Shown: positions 1 through 12,246 of the stretch, piece by piece
How the letters are laid out: every line of letters begins with the position of its first letter
Numbering within the stretch: the first letter of the stretch is position 1
NCBI GenBank assembly: GCA_018292915.2
Contig: JACVVK020000005.1
Location: 4,671,001 to 4,735,000, forward strand
Source of the DNA: Batillaria attramentaria
Lineage: Eukaryota > Mollusca > Gastropoda > Batillariidae
Direction of reading: 5' to 3'
DNA length: 64,000 bases
Position numbers and translations under genes: made by a program
The notes under the pieces: generated by a model
The model's input: only the letters and a program-made list of their open reading frames with translations
Told to the model about the DNA's origin: nothing
Databases searched by the model: none

Positions 1-2643
1 AACATCATCCAGTGCTACGCTCCCACCAATGATGCGGAAGAGGAGAAAAAAGATGACTTCTACCAACAACTGCAGACAGTGATAGATAGAGGAGGAGCCA
101 AGGACATGACCATACTGATGGGAGACTTCAACGCCAAGATTGGATCAGACAACACAGGCTACGAGGACACCATGGGAACACACGGACTGGGACAGATGAA
201 CGAAAATGGCGAGCGCTTTGCAAACTTTTGTGCCCTGAACCAGCTAGTGATAGGAGGCAGCATCTTCCCACACAAGCGCATCCACAAGGCCACATGGAGA
301 TCGCCAGACCATGTCACGGAGAACCAGATTGATCACATCTGCATCAGCCGGAAGTTCAGGAGATCGTGGCGGGATGTGCGCGTGATGAGGGGTGCCGATG
401 TATCATCAGACCACCACCTTCTTGCAACAACATTGAGACTTCGGCTTAAGAGGCACACCAACGCCAACAGCACACGGACCAGGTACAACGTTGGACTTCT
501 CAGGAACACAGACACACAAGCAGCATTCCGGATCAGCCTTTCCAACAGGTTCCGGCCACTGCAAGACCTGATAGAAGACAGTGAAATGGACATCGAGACA
601 CACTGGGAACACAGCAAGAAACTTTGGCACGACACATGCGAAGAGGTCCTTGGCAAGAGAAAGACCCAACATAAGGAATGGATCTCTGCTGATACCATCC
701 AGAAGCTGGAAGTTAGGAAAGAGAAGAAAACTGCACTGAACACGAGCCGAACAAGAAGAGCTAAGGCAAAGGCACAAGAGGAATACACAGCAGCTGACAG
801 AGAAGTGAAGAGGAGCACCAGGAAGGACAAGAGGGACTACATCGACAACCTGGCCAGTCAAGCAGAGGAAGCAGCCCGACAAGGGAATCTAAAAGACCTG
901 TACCAGGTGACCAAGAAGCTCGCGGGCAAATTTCAGCAGACAGACAAACCAGTGAAGGACAAGAACGGGCACCCACTGACAACAACTGAGGAACAGCTGA
1001 AGCGATGGGCAGAACACTTCAGGGAGCTGTTAAATCGCCCCATCCCTGAAACACCACCAGACATCCCACCAGCAGAGACAGAACTACCCATCAACTGCGA
1101 CAAGCCCTCTAAGGCGGAGATCAGGAAAGCCATCATGACACTGAGAAATGGGAAAGCTGCAGGCCGGACGAGATACCAGCAGAAGCCATCAAAGCAGACA
1201 CAGAGACAGCCGTCAACATGCTGCACAGCCTATTCAGCAAGATCTGGGAGAAGGAAGAGGTGCCAGCCCAGTGGAAAGAAGGGATCGTCATCAAGCTGCC
1301 AAAGAAAGGGGACCTGCAGGGGACTGCAGCAACTACCGAGGGATCATGCTCCTGTCAGTGCCAGGCAAGGTTCTCAACAGAATTCTACTGGAGAGGATGA
1401 GGGAGGCAGTCGACCCCATGCTCCGAGACCAGCAGGCGGGCTTTCGCAGGAACAGGTCCTGCGCTGACCAGATTGCCAGCCTGCGCATCATTTGTGGAGC
1501 AGTCACTGGAGTGGAACTCCCCTCTCTACATCAACTTCATAGACTACGAGAAGGCTTTCGACAGTGTAGACAGAGAGGCACTGTGGAAGCTGCTAAGGCA
1601 CTATGGAGTTCCCGGGAAGATCATCTCCCTGATCCAGTGCACTTACCAAGACATGAGCTGCAGGATTGCCCATGCTGGCCAGTTGTCAGAAAGCTTCGAG
1701 GTGAAGACCGGAGTCCGCCAGGGATGCCTGTTGTCCCCGTTTCTCTTCCTCCTGGTCATCGACTGGATCATGAAGACCACTACAGCAGGCAGGAAAAACG
1801 GGATACAGTGGACACTCTGGACGCAGCTGGATGACCTCGACTTCGCGGACGACCTGGGCGCTCCTGTCTCACAGCCACAGCCAGATGCAGGACAAGACTA
1901 CGCGCCTGGCAGCCACATCAGCCGGAACAGGGCTCAAGATCAACAGGAAGAAAACCGAGCTGATGAAGATCTACACCACTGCCAACACACCAGTCACAGT
2001 CGGTGGAGAGCCCATCAGGGAGGTGGAGTCTTTTGTTTACCTGGGGAGTGTGGTTGATGGACAGGGAGGCACAGACCGAGACGTCACAGCCAGAATCGGC
2101 AAGGCATAAGGGCAGCAATGGTCATGCTGAAGAACGTCTGGGCATCCAAAGTTTGTCAGCATAAGAACCAAACTACGCATCTTCAACTCCAACGTGAAGT
2201 CAGTTCTGCTCTACGGATGCGAAACATGGAGGACAACGAAGACGATGCAGCAGAAGATCCAGACATTTCTCAACACCTGTCTGAGGCGCATCTTCAACAT
2301 CCGATGGCCAGAGAAGATCCGGAATGAAGAGCTGTGGGAGCGAGCGGGGCAGGAACCAGTGGCCAAGCAGATCCTGCGGAGGAAGTGGGGCTGGATTGGA
2401 CACACCCTCAGGAAGCCAGCATCCAGCACCACACGCCAAGCCCTGACATGGAACCCGCAGGGGGAAAAGGAAGAGAGAGGCCGGCCTCGCAACAGCTGGA
2501 GGCGGGACACTGAGGCAGAGCTATGTAAGCAGCGGTACCAACTGGACTTGGAGTGGCAAAACTAGCCCAGAACAGAGTGCGATGGCGAAGGGTTGTCGAT
2601 GGCCTATGCTCCACGTGGAGCCAAGGGCCTAAGTAAGTAAGTA
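1..2643 (+). mobile_element. Degenerate non-LTR retrotransposon (LINE), 5' end cut by window edge
   Basis: Reading starts at base 1 inside an exonuclease-endonuclease-phosphatase type endonuclease: CYAPTN near base 19, LMGDFNAKIG near 115, and SDHHLL near 406. The reverse transcriptase follows: KLPKKGDL near 1294, the DYEKAFDSVDRE block near 1543-1577, RQGCLLSP near 1718, and the FADD catalytic box near 1843. The C-terminal part has YGCETWRTT near 2214 and RKWGWIGHTLRKP near 2381. The reading frame is broken by at least five frameshifts (near 1160, 1318, 1490, 1857 and 2107-2160), so this copy is dead. It ends in a short TAAG/AAGT tandem tail at 2630-2643. It resembles the intact LINE at 8327-11838 in protein order, but the tail differs, so it is a related and separate family. 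The RTE-like assignment is inference from protein style only. Confidence 0.9.
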
Positions 2644-2867
2644 ATGTTCCGGCAGAAAACGTGTCTAACCTTTCAAACTGACATCCTACATGTGATCAGA
2701 CAGGTCTAGCAAGTATACATGACACATGTTCCTGCTTTTAAATAGCGCAGAATTGCCGTGATTCTGTTACTAGGAATCAGTGGTTTGACTTGTACCTATT
2801 AACAAATTTTTGTAAGTGTTGTATGGCAAAGCCACACAATAACAATGTCTTACTACAATACTAGGGT
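2644..2867. other. Intergenic, nothing recognised
   Basis: Short A+T-rich spacer between the LINE tail and a minisatellite. I see no coding signal or repeat structure. Confidence 0.5.
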
Positions 2868-3200
2868 TGTAGCAGAGTAGTGGTGTAGCAAGTGGGGTGT
2901 AGCAAGTGTAGTAAGTGGGGTATAGTGGTTTGTAGTAAGTGGGGTTGTAGTGGTGTTGCGAGTGGGGTTGTTGCAGTGTAGCAAGTGGGGTGTAGTGTGG
3001 TGTAGCAAGTGGGGTGTAGTAAGTGGGGTGTAGCAAGTGGGGTGTAGCAGTGTAGTAAGTGGGGTGTAGTGGTGTAGCAGTGTAGTAAGTGGGGTGTAGC
3101 AGTGTAGCAAGTGGGGTTGTAGCAGTGTAGTAAGTGGGGGTGTAGTGGTGGAGCAAGTGGGTGCAGTGGTGTAGTAAGTGGGGGTGTAGCAACACATTTT
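2868..3200. repeat. G/T-rich minisatellite, degenerate GTAGYAAGTGGG units
   Basis: Short variants of 'gtagcaagtgggg' and 'gtagtaagtgggg' repeat about twenty times with unit lengths of roughly 10-20 bases. The open frames on the reverse strand (rich in Tyr, Thr, Pro and Leu) are a by-product of this repeat and not a gene. Confidence 0.9.
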
Positions 3201-3239
3201 TATATATGCCCCCCACCCCCCCAACCCCCACCCCACCAC

Positions 3240-4185
3240 TGATGATGCAACAGTTCAAGGGATTGATTGACTGCACACATAACGTGACCTTGCAAGGATG
3301 TTGTGGTTGTGTTGAATCTAAAATACCAACATAATTTTTTTGTATGTTAATTAGGTTCAATTTAACCCCTTGTGTACTGATCTTGTCATTTCCCATATAC
3401 AGTGCAGAATTTATGCAACAATTCATATGTCTATTAAGATTTGATTCTGTCCTTCCATTGTGCAAGAGCTTACAGTACACATAAACAAAAACAAAACATG
3501 ATCCATGACTTTGGTCACGGTTAATAAAGGGTTAATTTGAACAAACTCTGCTTTCTTTACTACAATAATATTAATTTAGTGCAGCATAATTTGTGATTTG
3601 TTGTTTATTGCGTTTTCACTTTGAATACCGGTTAATGCCCTTTAAAAAAAAAACTGTACAGAAATTTGCGCTTTAAAAGTGCTGCATCAGCAAAAAATGG
3701 CTATTTCTGCGCAAACACTTATCTTTTTTTGAAACACATATTACAACTGAAATGCATGTGCAAAATATCTGTTCAGGTTTTTGACTCAGGGAAATTAAAA
3801 AAAAACATCTTGCTCATTGCTCATTTAGCATCCGAGCTAAATCACATTTTTGTTATTTTTCGTTAACTTTAGACCAAAATACCGATGTTAATCCTACCAC
3901 TTATACACCGTAACAAAGTTGATTTTGAATCTGTATACAAAACTCTACCTGAACACCAAAAATTTGTTTGCTTAAACGTAGGGCTATGAAATGCAAAACT
4001 AAGCTGTTTAGATGCGTTCGTCCCGCCGCCTAAGAAGGGCAGTGAGGTCTTATGTTGTTGTCGTGCTTTGTGCAAGGGAAACAACCGCCACTTTACTTGT
4101 CGGTTTCAATCAGCCAGAGTTACTGCAGTTACATTTTTCATATAAAGCAACTTAATCTTACAGCTTAATTACTTATTAGATTTTT
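3240..4185. other. A+T-rich intergenic stretch, no gene seen
   Basis: About 950 bases of A+T-rich sequence with stops in all frames and several short poly-A/T runs. I see no splice-like coding blocks, tRNA boxes or clear repeats. Confidence 0.5.
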
Positions 4186-4218
4186 GTTTTGTTTCTTTTC
4201 TTTATTGTGTTTTATTTC

Positions 4219-4330
4219 TACGTTTTTTGTTGTTGTTGTTGTTGTTGTTCTTTATTTGTTTTGTTGTTCTTTATTTGCTTTTTTGTTTGTTTTTTGGTCG
4301 TTGTAGTTTTGTTTCGTTTTTTTGTTTTTG

Positions 4331-4391
<61 letters not shown>

Positions 4392-4745
4392 GCTTGTTTT
4401 TGTTTTCCTTTTGTTTTGTCAAGTTTTTTAAGGGGGGGGGGGGTCCTGGTTTTTTTTGTTTTTTTTTTTGTTGTTGTTGTTTTTTTGGGGGGGTGTCTTG
4501 TTGGGTGTGTGTGTTCAGCCCTCCCTCCCCCCCCCCACACACACACACTGACACACTGTGACACACACACACACACTGCACACACACTGACATACGCCAT
4601 CACCACTTGGCACGCACACACTGAGACTGACTCTCACTGACACACACAAACTGACACCGTCACACACACTGACTGACGTGGCACACACCGGCCGGCGTGC
4701 GCGCACACGCACACACACACACACATACACACACACTGACTGGCG
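4219..4745. repeat. Compound microsatellite cluster: (TTG)n, (GT)n, G-runs, (CA)n
   Basis: A run of TTG triplets at 4229-4250 leads into T-rich sequence, an uninterrupted (GT)n tract at about 4333-4390, G-runs near 4432-4443, and CA-rich sequence to 4735. The long Cys/Val and Thr/His reading frames here come from the dinucleotide repeats. Confidence 0.95.
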
Positions 4746-5789
4746 ACGTCACGGTTTCACGGAGAGGGGTAACGATGAAGATTATTTTCATCAGTCGTGG
4801 TCGGAGACACTGACTTAGTGCATACCGCCATCCACAGAAGCCGCGGCCATCAAAACATCCGACATCAGATGTGAAGGCTCCTTCGCCGGACTACATACGC
4901 CATGCACGAAGCATTCTTGTTCGCCGGAATCGTTCCGCTTGAGCGCATTCGCTTTTGTAACTGACCTGATTAGTACACACTACCGTTACAATGACTCGTC
5001 ACTCAGTCACCAACCTGACATGGTCAGTACTCACGCCGACCGTCTTTATGTCTGTTGTCTCAAGCAGGAAGCCCGCGTGGCCCTACATACGCCAGCTCTG
5101 CCGATGCCACTATTTTTAGACACGTCTCGCTCTAGCACACCGGCGAGTTTACACGTACGCCGTAGGCAGCACAGCACAGCACAGCACAGCACATGCAACA
5201 CAGTTTCACGGTTCGAAGTCCGAGGCACTGCCTAGAAGTGGCTGCTTATATTCTCTGTCAGTGCCAGACACGTGCATGCAACACTTTGGCGGTTTCCAGG
5301 AAGCACGGCACATCCGTACGTATGCACTCCTTATATTACAACAGATATTCTAGTTGGACAATCTAGACGGCTGAGTGGTGATATATTATGACGGCTCTGT
5401 TTCGTGATGACGGTCAGCAGAGGTAGACCGGTTATGTTTCACGTGTTTTCTTCCGTGTGTGTGCCGTGTCAGCGACTTGGGCTCTGAGTTAACCGTAACG
5501 GAGTGTTCCTCACGCTGACTCAGTCCTTCAGTCTTCTTCTTCCGATGAAGAGTTGGGCTCGTAGAGCGTAAATAACTCTGCGGTGTGACACAATAACCGG
5601 AGGTGGTCAGGTGGGAGAGTCAAAAACTGAAGTTAAAACTATGTATATTTGAGGGGGGGGGGGGGTACAGTTAGGGGGTCAGTTGACAGCAGGTCAGCTG
5701 TGAAGGCTTCTCTCTAGAGCGCGCTGACAGTGAGATCAGTGCTCTGCGGTCGGGACGGCGGTGTGGCGGAAAAAAAAGTTGCCATACTG
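4746..5789. other. Intergenic, no gene recognised
   Basis: Mixed-composition sequence with a short AGCAC tandem (about 5168-5195) and a G-run at 5654-5665. No open frame here resembles a known protein, and I see no SINE boxes. Confidence 0.5.
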
Positions 5790-6125
5790 ATGATAAACAA
5801 AGTGTTACGTCATCACAGCGTACCGTGTTCCCGTAGGATTTGATGTCACTGTTGAATGACGTGATTACATTCAGTTCGGCGGAGTCAGTAGTAGTCAGTT
5901 CTATATTACACACCGTCAGTGTCAATCAGTGTACGGAGACTGATACTGTGACTGTGTGCACATGGCCAAAAACTTTGAAGTTGCAATATGACCCGCAGCT
6001 TAGTGTTACGTCATCACAACATGTGTTTCAGAGTCTGTAGGATTTGATGTCATTATTGATCTCAGGAATGACGTCATAACATTTAGTGCGGAGTATCATT
6101 CTGTGTTACACTTGTAGCGTGTTAC
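5790..6125 (+). repeat. Two diverged copies of a ~200 bp unit
   Basis: 'GTTACGTCATCACA' followed by 'GTAGGATTTGATGTCA', then 'GAATGACGT' and 'TTCGGCGGAGT/TAGTGCGGAGT', occurs at about 5801-5890 and again at about 6006-6096. Both copies are in the same orientation. This looks like a local tandem duplication. Confidence 0.7.
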
Positions 6126-6409
6126 TCGGGAGCGACTGAGTCCGAGTTTGTGGATCCCGATTTTACTGTTTCTCCGTCGTCGGGGTCAGCACTACTACTG
6201 AGTGGTCTGTACAAGTTCACACTGAGAAGCCTGACTCTCTCCGGGATTCAGTTGTATGACGCAGCCTCAGTTTCAGTGATAAGAGACGCACAGTGAGTAG
6301 TAACTCAGTCAGTCAGTGTCCCGGCACCTAAGTAAGTAATTCCTTCTACCGTGACCGTCTGCTGTGATTGCAGGTGACTCCCAAATCACTGCAGCCTGTG
6401 TTTCAGTTG

Positions 6410-6720
6410 CGCCCCGGCGGCCGGGGAGCCGGGGTGGTCGAATGGTGGAGCGTTGGACTTCTAATGCTCGGGTCGTGAGTTCGATCCCGGCTGGGGCCAA
6501 ATAATTGTGCTGGCTTTTTCATCGTTGCCCCGTCTTTGATATCACCCTATGTGGTGGAAAAGGACGTTAAACCCCCAAACACCCACCCACCCACCCGCGC
6601 CCCGGCGGCCAGATCCGGCTGGGGTCAAATGTTTGTGCTGGCCTTTTTCTCGTTGTCTGATAACACCCATACGTGGTGGAAAAGGACGTTAAACTCCCAA
6701 ACGCCCACCCACCCATTCAC
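6410..6720 (+). mobile_element. Older SINE-A copy, 5'-truncated and split by a younger SINE
   Basis: The 3' part (6611-6720) shows the SINE-A body (tttgtgctggcc, then gtggtggaaaaggacgttaaac) and its (ACCC)n tail. The outer ends carry the 8-base direct repeat TTCAGTTG (6402-6409 and 6721-6728), as expected for a target-site duplication. The younger copy at 6423-6596 lies inside it. Confidence 0.75.
6423..6596 (+). mobile_element. SINE-A (tRNA-derived), full length, young copy
   Basis: The tRNA-like head has an A box near 'TGGTCGAATGGTAGAGCG' and a B box near 'GAGTTCGATCCCGG'. A unique body with 'gtggtggaaaaggacgttaaac' follows, then an (ACCC)n tail. The 14-base direct repeat GCGCCCCGGCGGCC flanks it (6409-6422 and 6597-6610). 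It is nested in an older copy of the same family. Confidence 0.92.
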
Positions 6721-6728
6721 TTCAGTTG

Positions 6729-7419
6729 TTGACTGAAACTGAACTGAAAACAAAACAAACAAAAAAAAAACCAACTATTGTGAGAATCTAGCAACTCCCC
6801 GATGTGATAAGCTTCCGCAGCCCTTCAAGTCCAGCCTCAAGCTGCTTAAACCCGGGGCACTGCTTGCCTCAAGCTGCATTGACCCGGGGCACTTTGCGCC
6901 GTGGAGTACATGCCCGGCGCGTGTTACCGACCAGCACACCTCCCCCACCCCACCCGTCCGTTCCCGGCACCCCAACTCCCACCCGACCCTACCCCACGTA
7001 AGCAGCGCGGAGGACACGTATCCATATTCAATAAACCAGTTATCCGCCTGAAATGTCACAGTTTCAGTGTATGCATGGCGGTGCACTAAACATAAAAATA
7101 AAATGTCAAACTATTGAAAGGAGCGCCCTGCTAAGGGTCCAAATACCCTGACAGCGAAATGTCAAAACATCATGGCTGCGATGTGACAGTTCGACCCCTC
7201 CACTTCACTTAACTGCCGTTTGAAATGCGAAATAATAAGTAGTTCATAATTATGGTGGTAAAAACGCGTAAAGAGCAGTAGGTAACAGGAAGATAAACTA
7301 TGTTTCTCGACATGCGGCGTACCTTGTCAGTCGCCCAAAATGGTATGCGACGTACTAGCTGGTCGCGAACCACCCGGTACGTGCATCTCAGTCAAGAAAT
7401 TGCGCATTAGCCTTGGCCA
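6729..7419. other. Intergenic, nothing recognised
   Basis: Unique-looking sequence. A local repeat of 'cccggggcact' and 'tcaagctgc' occurs twice near 6836-6895. I find no gene. Confidence 0.5.
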
Positions 7420-7545
7420 GGTCACGGACTAACCCGAAAAATCTGCCCTCAGCCTTGAGGTAGCCTGCGTATTGTGCCTAAACCGTGCTGAGCACCAGAG
7501 AGCACGTGATTTGTCGGGATGGTCGTGTTACTGTTGACGGCACTA
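7420..7545 (+). repeat. Dispersed repeat E, copy 1
   Basis: It shares the pattern 'CCTCAGCC..GAGGTA.CCTGC', then 'CCGTGCT' and 'CAGAGAGCACGTGATTTGTC', with 44020-44135 and 54985-55095. All three copies are on the + strand. No terminal structure is visible, so the element type is unknown. Confidence 0.65.
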
Positions 7546-7563
7546 ACCTTCGCGTCGTCACTG

Positions 7564-7594
<31 letters not shown>

Positions 7595-7610
7595 GTTCCT
7601 TCTGTGTTGG

Positions 7611-7775
7611 GGAACCGGGATAGCCGAATGGTAGAGCGTTGGACTCTCAATGTTCGGGTCGTGATTTCGAATCCCATCTGGGGCCAAATATTTGTGCTGG
7701 CCTTGTTTCGTTGCCCCCGTCTTTGACATCACCCTTACGTGGTGGAAAAGGGCGTTAAACTCATAAACAATCACT
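7611..7775 (+). mobile_element. SINE-A, full-length diverged copy
   Basis: A box 'TAGCCGAATGGTAGAGCG', B box 'GATTTCGAATCCCA', and the standard body through 'gtggtggaaaagggcgttaaac'. It belongs to the subfamily with 'GTTCGAATCCC' rather than 'GTTCGATCCC'. A TTG repeat (7565-7593) and T/G low-complexity DNA (7786-7915) flank it. Confidence 0.88.
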
Positions 7776-7785
7776 ACCACCGTCT

Positions 7786-7788
7786 TTG

Positions 7789-7819
<31 letters not shown>

Positions 7820-7920
7820 GTTTGTTTGTTTGTTTTTTTGTTTTTGTTTTTTGTTTTTTTTTTGGGGGGGGGGGGGTTTGTGTTTGTTTGTTTTTTTTGG
7901 GGGGGGGGGGCAGGTGTTGT
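7786..7920. repeat. (TTTTG)n / poly-G low-complexity tract
   Basis: TTTTG and TTTG units are followed by two G-runs of more than ten. The Phe/Val/Leu-rich frames are artefacts of composition. Confidence 0.9.
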
Positions 7921-8186
7921 TTATGCGTTTGTTTTTTGTTTGTATAGTTGTGTGGGTTCAGTTTATCTTTGTTTGTACATGTACAATATTGTGAAATAAA
8001 CGCTGCATAGAATTTTGCTGACAGTAGTATTTTTTCCCCCCAGATCATGATGGACGCAATGAGTTCGCATGACGGCGTGAGCAGTCGCGAAGACTGCAAG
8101 CTATGACTTCGAGCTACATGTAACACTGAGGACCATCTGATTTCCAGGCAGCTGCAACAGCAGCAGCAGGCACTGCACTGATCACC

Positions 8187-11100
8187 ATGACGTCAGAGCA
8201 GAGCAACCATTTGGCGGCGTATGTAGCCGGAGCGTTGGGAGGTACGTCAGTCCTGAAGACGGTGACACGTCATTTCAGCGCCAACAATTTAGCGCCACCA
8301 TTTCAGCGCCGCGTCTTATCAGCGCCCCCCATCGATGAGTGCATCCTTGCCGTTGGAGATGGGGCTTGCGTGTCTCCATGACCCCGAGAGCTATGCCGGC
8401 GGGAGATTCGTCTCCTGGTAGGGCCACCCATGCTGGACAGGTCGAAGGGTAGAGGCCAGACGAAGCGCACTCACTGGTCCTCCAGGTTGGGGGTTTGAGT
8501 AGGGCTAACAACCCAACTCTTTAAAAACAAAACCTGTTACAGAAACTACAACCACAGATCTACAACGCAACTTGGTCCAGGAAGAGTCCTCTCTAGTAGA
8601 GCTCATGACGCGAGCTGGTGAAAGCCCTCGGGAAGCCAGTGCGCCGACTACTCTTCTGACGGCCAAGACCAAAGCCAGGATAGGGACCTGGAACATCCGA
8701 ACCCTATACGAAACAGGAAAGACAGCACAAGTGAGTCAAGAAATGCATAGATACAATCTGAAGCTGCTCGGCCTATGTGAGACAAGATGGACAGGAACAG
8801 GACGCACTCGACTCACCTCCGGAGACACCATCCTCTACTCCGGACACGAAGACGGCCAACCACACATGCATGGAGTAGCGTTGCTGATGACACCTGAAGC
8901 AACACAAGCACTATTGTCCTGGGAACCAGTGTCACCAAGGATCCTGAGCGCCAGATTCAACTCGAAGGGCAGGAAAGTCACCATCCTCCAGTGCTACGCT
9001 CCCACCAACATGGCGGATGAGGAAGAAAAGGAGAACTTCTACGAGCAGCTCCAAGCCGTCCTCGACAAAGCACCGAGAAGAGACCTGAAGATCCTCATGG
9101 GAGACCTCAACGCCAAAGTGGGCACCGACAACACAGACAGAGAACTCATCATGGGCAAACACGGAACAGGGACACAGAACGAGAACGGAGAGCTCTTCAC
9201 AGAATTCTGCACCACCAACGACCTGGTCATCGGAGGCACCATATTCCCCCACAAGACCATCCACAAAACCACCTGGACATCACCGGACGGAAGAACTGTA
9301 AACCAGATCGACCACATCACCATCGGCAGGAAGTGGCGAAGAAGCTTGCTGGACGTCCGAGCAAAGCGGGGAGCTGATGCAGCCTCAGACCATCACCTCG
9401 TCATTGCAGCGATCAAGATCAAGCTGAAGGCCTACAGAGACCAGGCGGACAGACCATCCCACAAGTACAACGTGCACAGTCTGAAGGAGAGCGTCAAGAC
9501 CAACGCCTTCAGATGTGAGCTGAGGAACAGATTCAGCGCTCTCGACACACTACCTGAAGAGACAATCGAGGAGCACTGGCACGACCTGCGAGAAACCTGG
9601 ACAGCAACATGCAGGGAAGTGCTGGGAAAGAAGACGAGACAACACAAAGAGTGGCTTACATCTGACACCTGGGACCTCATCACAGAGAGGAAACGCCTGA
9701 AAGACCTGATCAACCACACTGACGACCAAGACCACAAGTGCGACCTGCAGGCTCAATACTGGGACGTCAACCGGCAGGTCAAGAGGAGCGCAAGGAACGA
9801 CAAGAGGAACTTCATCAACGACCTCACAGAAGAAGCAGAAACAGCAGCAGGACAACGGAACATGAAACGGCTCTACGAAATAACAAGGACACTCTCTGGG
9901 AAAAATAACAACCCCACCAGACCAGTCAAAGACAAGAACGGACAAATCATCACCAAAGAGGAAGACCAAAGGACAAGGTGGGCTGAACACTTTAAGGAAA
10001 CGCTCAACAGGCCTCCACCACCAGTCCCACCAGACATACCACCGGCAGCCCAGCTACTCGACATCAGCACCAACCCCCCTACCAAGACCGAGATCATCAA
10101 AGCCATCAAGTCCCTCAAGTCTGGCAAAGCAGCAGGCCCCGACGGCATACCACCAGAAGCCCTCAAGGCCGACATCCAGACCTCCACCGACATGCTGCAC
10201 CCGCTCCTGAGGAAGATCTGGGAGAGCGAGAGCGTGCCACAAGACTGGAAGAAGGGACACCTGGTAAAGCTGCCAAAGAAAGGGGACCTCTCATCCTGTA
10301 GCAACTGGCGAGGCATCATGCTCCTGTCCATACCAGGGAAGGTTCTCACCAGGATCATCCTGGAGAGGCTGAAGACTGCGCTGGACAAGACACTCCGGGA
10401 GGAACAGGCAGGATTCCGCAACGACCGATCCTGCACTGATCACATAGCCACGATGAGGATCATCATCGAGCAGTCCCTGGAGTGGCAGACCCCCCTGTAC
10501 AGCACCTTCGTTGACTTCCAGAAGGCGTTCGACAGTGTTGACAGGGAGGTCATCTGGAAGCTGATGTCTCACTACGGTTTTCCACCAAAGTTTGTCAACA
10601 TCATCCGACAGCTGTACGAAGATGCCACCTGCCAGGTAATCCACGACGGGAAACTGACAGAACCATTCACAGTACGGACCGGCGTTCGTCAAGGCTGCAT
10701 CCTCTCACCCACAATCTTCCTGATGGTGGTTGACTGGGTCATGAGGCAAGCCACCGACGGTAAGAGGACAGGGATCCAGTGGACCTTCAGCAAACAGCTC
10801 GAGGACCTGGATTTCGCGGACGACATCGCCCTCCTCTCCCACAAGCAACAAGATGCGCAGGAGAAGCTGAACAGAGTCGCCGAAGAAGCTGAGAAGACCG
10901 GCCTCAAGATCAACATCAGCAAGACCGAAGTCATGAGAGTCAACCACAAACAGCACGACCCCATCCAGCTGCACCAGGAAGACATCAAAGAGGTGGACAA
11001 GTTCATCTACCTCGGCAGCGTTGTCAGCAAGGATGGAGGAACGGACGAAGACATCAAGAGCCGCACCAACAAAGCCAGACATGCCTTTCGCACTCTGCGC

Positions 11101-12198
11101 CCCATCTGGAGATCAACAGCCCTATCCCTGCGAAACAAGATCCGGATCTTCAACTCAAATGTGAAGTCGGTCCTACTCTATGGCTCGGAGACATGGCGCA
11201 CCACCAAGACAGGCTCCCACAGGCTGCAAACCTTCATCAACAGATGCCTCCGCAACATTCTCAACATCAGATACCCACTGGTGATCACCAACCAAGACCT
11301 CTGGGAGCGAACAAGACAGGTCCCCATCGAGCAGGAGATCAAGAAAAGGAAATGGGGATGGATCGGACACACTTTGCGAAAGCCAACATCAAATGTCACC
11401 AGGCAGTCCCTTGATTGGAACCCCCAGGGAAAGCGCAAAGTGGGCCGACCGAAGCAGACCTGGCGGAGGAGTACGGACGCTGAAGCCAAGGCCGCCGGAA
11501 CGACGTGGGCCGAACTAAAGAGGGCGTCCCAGAACCGAGTGCGCTGGCGGAGTGTGGTTGCAGCCCTATGTTCCCCAGGGAATAAAGAGGACTAAACTAA
11601 ACTACTAACTTCGGGGGCCATTCGCCACAACTTAGAGCGCCAGTGTTTGGCGATTAGCACTCCAGCCTGGTGATGTAAGACACTAATAGTATTTAGTCGC
11701 CTCCAGCCAAAAGACTCCTTCCATAAGCAAATAAATGCGACACAAAAGGGACAGAAACCACTTAACTTTGACAAAGGACGGCACAGGTCGACGTTTCGGC
11801 TTAGGGAAATAAAGAGGACTAAACTAAACTAAACTAACTCTTATCAGCGCCGTACAATTCGACGCCGTACATTTCAGCGCCATACATTTCAGCCCGGGGG
11901 TGTGGGGTGTGTGGGGGGGGGAGGGGGGGGCATTTGTTTTACGTGGTTTAAGTGATGTGAGGGATGTGATCATTCAAATACCCCGTTGTGAGTTACAAAT
12001 CGTGATGTGAGTGATCATTCATTTACCCCGTTGTGAGTTACAAATCGTGACTGATCATTCATACATACAATGGAGAGACACCAAACGACCCATTTGGATT
12101 TTAGTGAATTTAATGGACACCATGCGTTTTAGATAATTTGTCATTAAAGTTTAACTTGTTAAAAAAAAATGTGATTAGCTAGTTTATGTGTTTAGCTA

Positions 12199-12246
<48 letters not shown>

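Larger units (their letters stand above)
8327..11838 (+). mobile_element. Full-length LINE inserted in the inverted-repeat element
   Basis: The 13-base direct repeat TCTTATCAGCGCC flanks the element exactly (8314-8326 and 11839-11851), so its borders are read from the target-site duplication. It has a 5' UTR of about 0.28 kb, one long ORF (8605-11595) and a 3' end of tandem ACTAA/AACT units. An extra segment sits between two copies of the 'ataaagaggactaaacta' terminus (see 11606-11805). A short tandem tail in place of poly-A, and a single EN+RT ORF, fit RTE-like elements; that clade call is inference. Confidence 0.9.

Noticed and set aside
1..2643. A host gene of the 'craniofacial development protein 2-like' type
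   Set aside because: That label is often attached to LINE endonuclease domains. Here the frame continues into reverse transcriptase and has several frameshifts.
2770..3480. 236-codon reverse frame rich in Tyr, Thr, Pro and Leu
   Set aside because: Produced by the minisatellite at 2868-3200.
4189..4736. Several overlapping frames with long Cys-Val or Thr-His runs
   Set aside because: They are translations of (GT)n and (CA)n microsatellites. The same holds at 13559, 14838, 38233, 44554, 48202, 51000, 56715 and 60668.
8188..8195. TGACGTCA overlapping the carrier start codon as a CRE site
   Set aside because: It is a single octamer formed by the start codon and codon 2. Another copy in exon 6 is plain PFDVIK coding sequence, so there is no reason to call it regulatory.
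9432..11082. Long reverse-strand frames of 100-187 codons
   Set aside because: They are antisense shadows of the intact LINE ORF and show no protein resemblance.
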